In this document: piece after piece, positions 1 to 7,585 of the stretch
Layout of the letters: each line of letters begins with the position of its first letter
How positions within the stretch are numbered: the first letter of the stretch is position 1
NCBI GenBank assembly: GCA_018335855.1
Contig: JAGXRM010000055.1
Coordinates: forward strand, 1 to 64,000
Direction of reading: 5' to 3'
From: Clostridiales bacterium
GTDB taxonomy: Bacteria > Bacillota > Dethiobacteria > Dethiobacterales > Dethiobacteraceae
DNA length: 64,000 bases
Made by a program: the position numbers and the translations under genes
Notes under the pieces: model-generated
What the model saw: only the letters and a program-made list of their open reading frames with translations
Told to the model about the DNA's origin: nothing
The model's database searches: none

Positions 1-1
1 A

Positions 2-157
2 ACAATAAAAAAAGCGGAAGTTGTGGCTTACCCTGAATTAGGACCGGAAGCCATCTACCGCCTGGAAGTGGAAGATTTTCCCGCAACGGTTGTTAACGAC
101 GCTTATGGCAACGATATCTATGAAGAAGGCCGCAAAGAATACGAAATTACCGGTTAA
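2..157 (+). CDS. Fumarate hydratase beta subunit, C-terminal end (partial)
   Basis: Open reading frame entering from the left edge and ending at TAA 155-157. The visible 51 codons include [19 protein letters not shown] and [13 protein letters not shown], which match from memory the C-terminal end of the class I (Fe-S) fumarase beta subunit. Malate dehydrogenase follows, which fits conversion of fumarate to malate to oxaloacetate. The call depends on a short tail, so it is moderate. A near-identical broken copy follows directly downstream. Confidence 0.55.
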   Translation, partial: TIKKAEVVAYPELGPEAIYRLEVEDFPATVVNDAYGNDIYEEGRKEYEITG

Positions 158-181
158 TAAAGATAAACAAGGAGGGGATTG

Positions 182-325
182 AACAATAAAAAAAGCGGAA
201 GTTGTGGCTTACCCTGAATTAGGACCGGAAGCCATCTACCGCCTGGAAGTGAAGATTTCCAGGCCACGGTGATTAACGACGCTTACGGCAATGGCCTGTA
301 TGAAGACGCAAACAGTATGCAATGA
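182..325 (+). pseudogene. Frameshifted tandem copy of the fumarase beta C-terminus
   Basis: Bases 182-251 are identical to 1-70. One G is then missing relative to the first copy (GTGGAAGAT becomes GTGAAGAT), which breaks the frame and brings an early TGA near 272. If the G is restored, the frame runs on as VEDFQATVINDAYGNGLYED to TGA 323-325. The part after the missing base has diverged from copy 1, so this is either a duplication with gene conversion of the 5' part or an assembly join between two paralogues. Confidence 0.6.
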
Positions 326-371
326 CTAACTAATGTGGCCGACAGGTCGAATAAAGAGAGGAGAGTTTTTT

Positions 372-1319
372 ATGACGATGAAGCGTGCAAAAATCAGTGT
401 AATCGGAGCCGGTTTCACCGCCCAGGGGACTGTGCTTGCCTGTGCCGAGCGGGAGCTTGGTGACATAGTGATGCTTGACATTCCGGAGAAGGAGAACTTC
501 GCCAAGGGAGTTGCCCTTGACCTTTTGCAGGCAACTCCGGTCAACCTGAAGGACGTGAATATTCATGGTACCGCCGACTACGCCGACATTAAATATTCCG
601 ACGTGGTGGTTGTCACCGCCGGTTTTCCCCGCAAACCTGGCATGAGCCGTGAAGACCTGATTTCAGCCAACGCCGGGATTATTTCCCAGGTTGCCGAAAA
701 TATTGTTAGATACGCGCCGGAAGCCTTTGTGATTGTATTGACCAATCCGGTTGATTCCATGACATATACAATGTTTAAGAAAACCGGTTTTCCGAAAAAC
801 AGGGTGCTTGGCCAGTCCGGCGTACTCGATACCGCCCGTTACCGCACCTTTATTTCACAAGCTCTAGGGGTTTCCGTCAGGGATATCAGCTCGCTGGTGC
901 TCGGTGGCCACGGCGACGAGATGGTGCCGCTGGTGCGTTACACAAGCATCGGCGGCGTGCCGGTAGAAAAGCTACTGCCAGCGGAAACCATTGCCGCGAT
1001 TGTTGAGCGTACCAGAAAGGGCGGCGGTGAAATTGTCAACCTAATGGGCACCAGTGCAGGTTATGCTCCCGGCGCGTCTATCGCTCAGATGGCCGAAGCA
1101 ATTATCAGGGATCAGCGGCGTCTCCTGCCGGTTATTGCTTTCTTGAACGGCGAATACGGCTTGACCGACATGTATCTGGGCGTACCAGCCATTATTGGCG
1201 GCAACGGCCTGGAAAAGATCATTGAGATTGACATGACGGCCGAGGAGAGGGAAGCATTTAATAAGAGCGCTGCCGTTACCAAAACCACAATTGAATATGT
1301 TAAAGAAAAAGTACTATAA
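372..1319 (+). CDS. mdh: Malate dehydrogenase
   Basis: 315-residue NAD-dependent dehydrogenase of the LDH/MDH superfamily that interconverts malate and oxaloacetate in the cytoplasm. It has an N-terminal Rossmann motif GAGFTAQG (about residues 12-19), the substrate loop [12 protein letters not shown] with arginines typical of malate rather than lactate enzymes, the conserved TNPVD, and the catalytic-His motif GGHGDEMVP near residue 180. ATG 372 is preferred over the upstream in-frame start because GAGAGGAGAG lies just before it. It sits between a fumarase subunit end and fumarate reductase-like genes, giving a C4-dicarboxylate block. Confidence 0.95.
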   Translation: MTMKRAKISVIGAGFTAQGTVLACAERELGDIVMLDIPEKENFAKGVALDLLQATPVNLKDVNIHGTADYADIKYSDVVVVTAGFPRKPGMSREDLISANAGIISQVAENIVRYAPEAFVIVLTNPVDSMTYTMFKKTGFPKNRVLGQSGVLDTARYRTFISQALGVSVRDISSLVLGGHGDEMVPLVRYTSIGGVPVEKLLPAETIAAIVERTRKGGGEIVNLMGTSAGYAPGASIAQMAEAIIRDQRRLLPVIAFLNGEYGLTDMYLGVPAIIGGNGLEKIIEIDMTAEEREAFNKSAAVTKTTIEYVKEKVL

Positions 1320-1342
1320 CAACTTTTGGGGGGAGAAAAATC

Positions 1343-2026
1343 GTGGGACAAGAACATGAAGGTATAAACATTTTTATTATGGGCAAGAAATACAAGGTGC
1401 CCGATTCCTTGACGATCATGAACGCCATGGAATATGCTGGCTACCAGTTAGTACGTGGGTGTGGTTGCCGTGCCGGTTTTTGCGGTGCCTGCGCCACCAT
1501 TTACCGGCTCAAGGGTGATTATGACCTGAAAGTTGGACTGGCCTGTCAGACGAAGGTGGAGCCCGAGATGTATCTTACCCAACTCCCCTTCTTCCCCGCA
1601 CAAAAGTCGGAATACAATATTCAGGAGTTAAAAGCTACCGCTGAACAGATCAGTCAGTTTTATCCTGAAATCTTCCGCTGTATCGGCTGTAATGCGTGTA
1701 CTAAAATCTGTCCTCAGGACTTAAAGGTAATGCAGTATATCGGGTACGCCCAACGGGGCCAGATTGACCGCTGCGCCGATGAGTCCTTTGACTGTGTCAT
1801 GTGCGGTTTATGCGCTTCCCGTTGCCCGGCACAAATCGTCCATTATAATGTGGGCATTCTGGCCCGCCGCCTTTTCTCCCGTCATTTAACGCCGCCAGCA
1901 CAGCATCTCCAGAATCGGGTCGAAGAGATTGAATCCGGTGCTTTTGACAAAGAGATCAACGAATTAATGAGCGCGGATCTGATAGAACTGAAAAGACGTT
2001 ATAACGAACGTGATATGGAGGCCTAA
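1343..2026 (+). CDS. Fumarate reductase/succinate dehydrogenase-like iron-sulfur subunit
   Basis: 227-residue electron-transfer protein starting at GTG 1343 after a GGGGGGAGA ribosome site. A plant-ferredoxin-type 2Fe-2S region comes first (RGCGCRAGFCGAC, about residues 38-50). Two 4Fe-4S motifs follow, CIGCNACTKICP (about 113) and CVMCGLCASRCP (about 152). This order matches SdhB/FrdB/TfrB proteins. It lies 35 bases upstream of a flavoprotein subunit and is probably co-translated with it. No membrane-anchor subunit is visible, so the complex may be soluble or use an anchor encoded elsewhere. The physiological electron partner cannot be told. Confidence 0.8.
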   Translation: MGQEHEGINIFIMGKKYKVPDSLTIMNAMEYAGYQLVRGCGCRAGFCGACATIYRLKGDYDLKVGLACQTKVEPEMYLTQLPFFPAQKSEYNIQELKATAEQISQFYPEIFRCIGCNACTKICPQDLKVMQYIGYAQRGQIDRCADESFDCVMCGLCASRCPAQIVHYNVGILARRLFSRHLTPPAQHLQNRVEEIESGAFDKEINELMSADLIELKRRYNERDMEA

Positions 2027-2061
2027 GGCCGGGACTCAAGAAATTAGGAGGGTAAGCAAAT

Positions 2062-3672
2062 ATGTCATATACTCCCAAGATGAGGGAACAGATTAAAAAA
2101 GTAGAAGCCACCCGCGCTGAGCGGGTTAAGCAAAACTTTCCGCGCATGAACCCCGAACAAAAAGATAATGTGCTAAAGAATTTCCATCCGGACTATATTG
2201 AAGCCAGCATGCGCGCACTGCCCGTCGGTGTGAATAAAGGTGACCGGGTACCCCACGAACTGGCCGACTTAATCGAAGCCCGCAGCCGGGTGGAGAACAT
2301 TAAGTTTGACCTAGAAGATATCGCCTACGATGTTGACGTGCTTGTTGTCGGCGGCGGCGGGGCCGGTGCTTCCGCAGCACTGTTGGCCCAGGAGCAGGAT
2401 GCCGATGTATTAATGGTTACCAAGCTGCGTTTCGGTGATGCAAACACCGTGATGGCGCAGGGCGGAATCCAGGGTGCCGATAAAGAAAATGATTCTCCCG
2501 CCATTCACTATCTTGATGTTATGGGCGGCGGCCACTACACCAACGTACCAGAGTTGGTCCGCGCACTGACCATGGATGCACCCATTGCCCTGAAATGGCT
2601 GGAATACCTGGGAACCATGTTTGATAAATTCGAAGACGGCACCATGAAAAGTATTCACGGCGGCGGTACTTCACGCAAGCGGATGCATTCAGCCCGTGAC
2701 TACTCCGGCGCTGAAATCATGCGTACCCTGCGGGACGAAGTACGCAACCGCGGAGTACGTGTGATTGAATTCTGCTCTGTTGTAGAACTGCTGCTGGATG
2801 AAGACGGTAAATGCGGCGGTGCCATTCTTTACAATATGGAAACCGGTGAATATGAAATTGCCCGGGCCAAGACGGTTATTATGGCTGTCGGCGGTTCAGG
2901 CCGCCTGCATTACCAGGGTTTTCCCACAACAAATCACTACGGAGCCACAGGAGACGGCCTGATCATGGGCTATCGTGCCGGCGCGAAGCTGGCATTTATG
3001 AACACCATTCAGTATCATCCCACAGGTGCCGCTTATCCGCCGCAGATTCTCGGACTGCTGATTACTGAAAAAGTCCGCGGTCTCGGAGCAGAACCGGTCA
3101 ATATTGACGGTGCCCAATTCGTTTTCCATCTGGAAACCCGTGACGTGGAAGCATCCGCCATCATCCGTGAGGTAAAACAAAACGGTAAAGGCGTTACCAC
3201 TCCCACCGGGATGGTCGGCGTGTGGCTGGATTCTCCCATGATTGATATTATTCATGGGCCGGGAACGATTGAAAAAGAACTTCCCGCCATGGTCCGGCAG
3301 TTCGCCCGGTTCGGCGTGGATATCGTCCGTGACCCCATGCTGATTTACCCTGCTTTGCATTACCAGAACGGTGGACTGCTCATTGATGAAAATGGTATGA
3401 CCAATGTGGAGAACCTGTATGTGGCCGGTGAAGGCGCAGGCGGTATCCACGGCAAAAACCGTCTGATGGGTAACTCACTTCTGGATATCGTTGTCTTTGG
3501 CCGTCGTGCCGGCAAACATGCCGGTGCCCGAGTTAAAGACATTACAGTGAAGAAGCTTAATATGGACCATGTGGCCAGCTACCACAAAGAGCTGGAGGAC
3601 AACGGCGTAGATACTGCCGGCCGTGTTTCGCCACTTCTCCTGCCACGCTATACTCACCGTATTGACGAATAA
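2062..3672 (+). CDS. Fumarate reductase/succinate dehydrogenase-like flavoprotein subunit
   Basis: 536-residue FAD enzyme of the SdhA/FrdA/NadB superfamily. An ADP-binding motif VVGGGGAGASAALLAQ lies near residue 95. Catalytic-domain segments follow: HGGGTSRKRMHSARDYSG, HPTGAAYPPQILGLLITE, HYQNGGLLIDENG and the C-terminal FAD motif VAGEGAGGIHGKNRLMGNSL. The N-terminal about 80 residues precede the Rossmann fold, which is longer than classical FrdA. Paired with the Fe-S gene just upstream, it probably interconverts fumarate and succinate. A strong terminator follows. Confidence 0.85.
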   Translation: MSYTPKMREQIKKVEATRAERVKQNFPRMNPEQKDNVLKNFHPDYIEASMRALPVGVNKGDRVPHELADLIEARSRVENIKFDLEDIAYDVDVLVVGGGGAGASAALLAQEQDADVLMVTKLRFGDANTVMAQGGIQGADKENDSPAIHYLDVMGGGHYTNVPELVRALTMDAPIALKWLEYLGTMFDKFEDGTMKSIHGGGTSRKRMHSARDYSGAEIMRTLRDEVRNRGVRVIEFCSVVELLLDEDGKCGGAILYNMETGEYEIARAKTVIMAVGGSGRLHYQGFPTTNHYGATGDGLIMGYRAGAKLAFMNTIQYHPTGAAYPPQILGLLITEKVRGLGAEPVNIDGAQFVFHLETRDVEASAIIREVKQNGKGVTTPTGMVGVWLDSPMIDIIHGPGTIEKELPAMVRQFARFGVDIVRDPMLIYPALHYQNGGLLIDENGMTNVENLYVAGEGAGGIHGKNRLMGNSLLDIVVFGRRAGKHAGARVKDITVKKLNMDHVASYHKELEDNGVDTAGRVSPLLLPRYTHRIDE

Positions 3673-3680
3673 AATCCAAT

Positions 3681-3716
3681 AAAAAATGGTTGGGACATTG
3701 TACCTAACCATTTTTT
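3681..3716 (+). terminator. Intrinsic terminator after the fumarate reductase-like operon
   Basis: Inverted repeat AAAAAATGGTT ... AACCATTTTTT with a T tract, starting 8 bases after the flavoprotein stop codon. Confidence 0.85.
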
Positions 3717-3887
3717 ATTGTATCCGACGGGTTTTGCAACCCGGACGGTTCTCAAGTTGCAAAGTATTCAGGTGTAGCCTGATTTCCGGTTTGTTTAGGT
3801 ACTACCATAAAAATTTAGTTAGCAGATAATTAAAGCAGGAACTGTAAAAATAAATAGGGAATTCTTTGGGGAGAGGGGGAGTTGACA

Positions 3888-5027
3888 TTGAAACTGCTGG
3901 AAGACGTGCGCGTGCTTGACTTAACCAGACTTTACCCAGGACCGTTCTGTACAATGATGATGGCTGACATGGGTGCGGAAGTAATCAAGGTGGAAAGTCC
4001 GGGGGAAGGCGATTATATGCGGACAATGGGGCCGATGGAGGGAGAAGACAGTCTGTACTTTCGCCTGTTAAACAGAAATAAAAAAAGCATCACGCTTAAT
4101 TTAAAGAGTAAAAAAGGCGTTGAAGTACTTCACCGGCTTGCTGCGACTGCCGATGTGATTGTTGAAAGTTTTCGACCCGGAGTAGTCGATTCATTGGGCG
4201 TTGGTTATGCTGACCTTAAAAAAATAAAGGATGATATCATCTATTGCTCTATCACAGGCTACGGACAGGACGGTCCCTATAAAGACCGGGCAGGCCATGA
4301 CTTAAACTATATTGCACTGGCAGGCATATTGGACATGACCGGCAGCGCTGGCGGTTCTCCGGCCATTCCCGGCGTGCAGCTGGGTGATGTGGGAGGCGGC
4401 GCTTTAATGGCATTATCACCGATCATGGCCGCTTTATATGCCCGTTCCCGGGGTAAGGGCGGATGCTATATTGATGTGGCTATGCTAGACGGCCTGATTT
4501 CCTGGCTGCCGTTGTCTGCAGCAGAGGCTTTTGCCGGCAATCAGGCGGGTAGGGGAAGCTCGGCGTTAAACGGTGCGCTGGCCTGCTACAATGTTTATAA
4601 GACATCTGATGGATGTTATATGGCCCTGGGAGCACTGGAAGCTAAATTCTGGACGGAATTTTGTCAAGCCGTTGGCAAGGAAGATTGGAGAGCGAAGCAT
4701 TACCAGGCAGACCAGGCGGCGTTAAAGAAGGAACTGGCTGATTTGTTTGCTGGCCGTATGCAACAGGAGTGGAAAGAGCTATTCCTGGCCTATGACTGCT
4801 GTTGTGAACCGGTTCTCACAATAAACGAAGCGTTTACCCACCCACAGGTTATAGCCCGTAAAGCAGTGGGAGATAACTCATTATCTTTCCCGATTAAGAT
4901 ATCCGGAGAAACAGCAGAGTTGCGTCACCCGGCGCCCAAGATCGGGGAACATACTGAAGAAGTTCTGTGCCACGCCGGTTTTTCCCGGGAAGAAGTGGCG
5001 ACCCTGCGGGAAAATGAAGTATTGTAA
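3888..5027 (+). CDS. CaiB/BaiF-type CoA-transferase family III protein
   Basis: 379-residue protein of the formyl-CoA transferase / alpha-methylacyl-CoA racemase family, which moves CoA between carboxylic acids through an aspartyl-CoA thioester. Visible signatures are RVLDLTRLYPGPFCTMMMADMGAEVIKVE at the N-terminus (residues about 7-35), LNRNKKSITLNLK, the GHDLNYIALAG segment holding the likely catalytic Asp, and the C-terminal APKIGEHTEEVL. TTG 3888 is preferred to TTG 3882 because GAGAGGGGGA is 7 bases upstream. The substrate is not evident. It stands alone between the C4 block and the acetate transporter. Confidence 0.85.
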   Translation: MKLLEDVRVLDLTRLYPGPFCTMMMADMGAEVIKVESPGEGDYMRTMGPMEGEDSLYFRLLNRNKKSITLNLKSKKGVEVLHRLAATADVIVESFRPGVVDSLGVGYADLKKIKDDIIYCSITGYGQDGPYKDRAGHDLNYIALAGILDMTGSAGGSPAIPGVQLGDVGGGALMALSPIMAALYARSRGKGGCYIDVAMLDGLISWLPLSAAEAFAGNQAGRGSSALNGALACYNVYKTSDGCYMALGALEAKFWTEFCQAVGKEDWRAKHYQADQAALKKELADLFAGRMQQEWKELFLAYDCCCEPVLTINEAFTHPQVIARKAVGDNSLSFPIKISGETAELRHPAPKIGEHTEEVLCHAGFSREEVATLRENEVL

Positions 5028-5059
5028 GGCGAAATACCATATAAGTCAAAAAATGAATT

Positions 5060-5116
5060 TATATTCAGAATATTCAAAATTAATGCTTGCTTTTCAAATT
5101 CACTAAATGTTATAAT
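5060..5116 (+). promoter_or_regulatory. Sigma-A-type promoter with upstream box, Na+/solute symporter operon
   Basis: TTGCTT at 5087-5092, an 18-base spacer and TATAAT at 5111-5116. Immediately upstream is TATATTCAGAATATTCAAAA. A near copy of both promoter and upstream box at almost the same spacing precedes acetyl-CoA synthetase, which suggests a common regulator. Confidence 0.65.
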
Positions 5117-5160
5117 CTCTTTAAAAGGATGCAAATCTGAATTGTATCAAAGGAATTACA

Positions 5161-5178
5161 TTATGCAAAACTGCATAA
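5161..5178. repeat. Inverted repeat in the symporter leader
   Basis: Perfect palindrome TTATGCA-AAAC-TGCATAA about 45 bases after the predicted promoter. It could be an operator or a small RNA hairpin. No T tract follows. Confidence 0.4.
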
Positions 5179-5349
5179 TAATGAGTAGAACAAGATTAAT
5201 AATAGTAAGAAAATTCTAAATATTAATTGTGGGAGGTGGTCTATGGATATGAAATCTTAGGACAACATCCAGGGTTAGCAGCTTAGATGAAGTAATATAA
5301 ATGAACGGCTGCCAGTTCTTGTGAAAAAAAAGCTGGAGGAGGAAAGAGA

Positions 5350-5628
5350 ATGACGGAAGAAAATAACTACAGAGCGGTAACGCAAGTTGATGCTGACGCT
5401 CACTGGAAAGAAAATGTCGGATTGGTCTCATGGCTGTTGCTTGTATGGTTTGTGGTTACGTGGGTAGTAGCACTACTGGCGAACCAGCTCAATTCCTTTT
5501 CGATACTGGGCTTCCCAATGGGCTACACCTTTGGATCGCTGTTTGCGCTACTAATTTACACGGTAATGATTTTTTATTACGCACACCGTATGGAACAAAT
5601 CGATGCGAAATACGGGATGAAAGAATAA
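5350..5628 (+). CDS. Sodium/solute symporter small subunit (DUF4212 family)
   Basis: 92-residue membrane protein with two transmembrane segments (about residues 25-47 and 54-78) and a cytoplasmic tail MEQIDAKYG, the layout of the small subunit that accompanies VC_2705-type symporters. The ribosome site GGAGGAGG precedes ATG. The large subunit begins 35 bases downstream, so the two are expected to be co-transcribed and to act together. Confidence 0.85.
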   Translation: MTEENNYRAVTQVDADAHWKENVGLVSWLLLVWFVVTWVVALLANQLNSFSILGFPMGYTFGSLFALLIYTVMIFYYAHRMEQIDAKYGMKE

Positions 5629-5662
5629 CACAGAAATCATAAGCGTTGAGGAGGGAAAATAA

Positions 5663-7396
5663 TTGAAAAACAAACAATGGGCAATGTTTGTGATAGGCGT
5701 AGTAACCATCTTGCTTGCTCTGGTAGGAATATTTACCATTATGGAAGGGCAAGGTCTTATCCAGCCCAGAACGATTGGCCTGATCTTTTTCTTTGGAACG
5801 GTTGCTTTATATGCTGTTGTCGGCCTGATGGTTTCAGCGCGCAAGGTTTCTGATTATTATGTGGCCGGGCGCGATATCCCCGCGCTTTATAACGGAATGG
5901 CTGGTGCCGCGAACTGGATGAGCGCGGCGTCCGTTATCGGGCTGGCAGGTACGATTTACTTGCTGGGTTATGACGGCTTGGCCTATATCATGGGCTGGAC
6001 CGGCGGCTATGTGCTTCTGGCTCTTCTTGTCGCTCCTTATATCCGGAAAATGCGGGCCTACACCGTGCCGGACTTTATGGCTGCCCGCTACGGCGGCAAT
6101 GTGGCCCGCGGCGTTTCTGTTTTTGCCGCGCTGGCGATGAATATTGTGTATCTGATTCCCCAGTTTATGGGTGTGGGTTCAATCGCCGCCCGTTTCCTGG
6201 GACTACCGTACCAAGTTGGTGTCTTTGTGGCACTTGCCGTAATTCTGCTCACCACCTTCTCTGGTGGGATGCGCGGTGTTACCTGGGTGTCTGTGGCCCA
6301 GTATCTAATATTAATAGTGGCCTTTCTGGTTCCGTTGGTGATTATGTCCGTCCGTCTGACGGGCAACCCCATCCCCTGGATCGCTTACGGCCGCGCATTG
6401 GAATCAATAACTAACTTTGAAAATGCGAATGGTATGGTTAACTATATCCAGCCGTTCCAGAAGATGGGTATGGTAAACACGCTGGGATTGATTTTCTGCC
6501 TGATGGTCGGAACCGTGGGTCTGCCCCACGTTATGACACGTTTTTATACTGTCCCCTCCGTCAAAGAATCCCGGATTAGCGTGGGTTGGTGCCTGCTCTT
6601 TATCATCCTGCTCTATATATCCGCTCCGGCAAAAGCGGCTCTTGTGCGGAACGACATTTACCATAACCTCGTTGGCACAAGTTACGATGAGCTTCCCGCC
6701 TGGATGGAGACCTGGGGTGCCCAGGGCCTCGTTAAGACCGAGGATAAAAACGGTGACGGTTTCCTGCAGTTTAATGAACTGACTCTTCATGCTGACATGA
6801 TCGTTATCGGGACTCCGGAAATCACCCGGATGCCGTACACAGTTTCCAGTCTGATTGGCGCCGGTGGTATGGCTGCAGCCGTATCCACATCCCTCGGACT
6901 GCTGATGGTGCTTGCCGCCGGTGTGGCCCACGATATTTACAAGAAGATGATTAACCCTGACGCGTCAGAGAGTACGGTTCTCTTCTGGTCACGGGCGGTA
7001 CTGGTTGTGGTGGCGTCGCTCTGCGCGTTAGCTGCCCTGACTCGGCCGGCGCTTATCGTAGCTATGGTAGCCTGGGCGTTTTCCATTGCCGCTTCATCAT
7101 TCTTCCCCGCGGTGTTCCTGGGGATTTGGTGGCGGCGAGCCAACGCTCCCGGTGCTGTCTCCGGCATGATAGTCGGACTGATCGTTACCATTAGCTACAT
7201 TATCGCTTCCCACTTCTATGGTGTTAGAATCTTCGGGATTTTACCGGTTAATGCGGGACTCTTCGGTGTTCCGGCCAACTTCATCGTGACATACTTTGTG
7301 TCAATGGCTACAGCGGCTCCGTCCGAAGATATTATGGACCTTGTTACGGAACTGCGCTATCCCGTTGCAACCCGGGCAATCGGTGAAGGCAACTAG
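5663..7396 (+). CDS. Sodium:solute symporter large subunit, acetate-type
   Basis: 577-residue polytopic transporter of the SSS family, starting at TTG 5663 after GAGGAGGG. It has the family segment SDYYVAGRDIPALYNGMA near residue 60 and many hydrophobic helices. An extramembrane loop around residue 361 contains DKNGDGFLQFNEL, an EF-hand-like sequence also known in the two-subunit members of this family. The last residues form a cytosolic tail. The downstream acetyl-CoA synthetase and the shared promoter type make acetate (or propionate) with Na+ or H+ the likely substrate; this is inference from context. Confidence 0.85.
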   Translation: MKNKQWAMFVIGVVTILLALVGIFTIMEGQGLIQPRTIGLIFFFGTVALYAVVGLMVSARKVSDYYVAGRDIPALYNGMAGAANWMSAASVIGLAGTIYLLGYDGLAYIMGWTGGYVLLALLVAPYIRKMRAYTVPDFMAARYGGNVARGVSVFAALAMNIVYLIPQFMGVGSIAARFLGLPYQVGVFVALAVILLTTFSGGMRGVTWVSVAQYLILIVAFLVPLVIMSVRLTGNPIPWIAYGRALESITNFENANGMVNYIQPFQKMGMVNTLGLIFCLMVGTVGLPHVMTRFYTVPSVKESRISVGWCLLFIILLYISAPAKAALVRNDIYHNLVGTSYDELPAWMETWGAQGLVKTEDKNGDGFLQFNELTLHADMIVIGTPEITRMPYTVSSLIGAGGMAAAVSTSLGLLMVLAAGVAHDIYKKMINPDASESTVLFWSRAVLVVVASLCALAALTRPALIVAMVAWAFSIAASSFFPAVFLGIWWRRANAPGAVSGMIVGLIVTISYIIASHFYGVRIFGILPVNAGLFGVPANFIVTYFVSMATAAPSEDIMDLVTELRYPVATRAIGEGN

Positions 7397-7440
7397 TTTT
7401 ATTTCGAGGAAAGAATATTTTCAAAAGTCAAAGATAACTG

Positions 7441-7496
7441 TATATTCTGAAAGTTCAAAAATTAGACTTGTCTTTCTACCATGCGAATGTTATAAT
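7441..7496 (+). promoter_or_regulatory. Sigma-A-type promoter with upstream box, acsA
   Basis: TTGTCT at 7468-7473, a 17-base spacer and TATAAT at 7491-7496. TATATTCTGAAAGTTCAAAA precedes it, matching the box in front of the symporter promoter (TATATTCnGAAnnTTCAAAA) at 50 versus 51 bases from the -10 element. Confidence 0.7.
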
Positions 7497-7540
7497 TTGT
7501 ATGTAGTGATGACGGTCAGCATCAAGACCGTAAAAAGACA

Positions 7541-7572
7541 GGGGGCCGGTTCCCCGGCCCCTAATTTTTTTT
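7541..7572 (+). terminator. Terminator hairpin in the acsA leader (possible attenuator)
   Basis: GGGGCCGG-TTCC-CCGGCCCC followed by AATTTTTTTT. It lies between the acsA promoter and the acsA ribosome site, so it should stop most transcripts started at 7500 unless relieved. A weaker hairpin ACGGTC/GACCGT at 7512-7532 precedes it. It may alternatively end read-through from the symporter operon. Confidence 0.7.
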
Positions 7573-7585
7573 GAGGAGGGGCATT

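Larger units (their letters stand above)
5028..5349. other. Intergenic promoter and leader region of the symporter operon
   Basis: About 320 bases without a gene. It contains the promoter at 5060-5116 and a perfect palindrome at 5161-5178, and otherwise looks like AT-rich leader. The predicted transcript start is about 230 bases before the first symporter codon, an unusually long leader with no recognised riboswitch. Confidence 0.6.

Noticed and set aside
2896-3450. 184-codon minus-strand open frame
   Set aside because: Antisense to the flavoprotein gene, whose protein is clearly conserved; no ribosome site and a His-rich, shadow-like composition.
5117-5349. Riboswitch in the long symporter leader
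   Set aside because: No known riboswitch core was recognised; only a short palindrome is present and no terminator follows it.
6404-6931. 175-codon minus-strand open frame
   Set aside because: Lies entirely within the symporter gene in antisense; no family resemblance.
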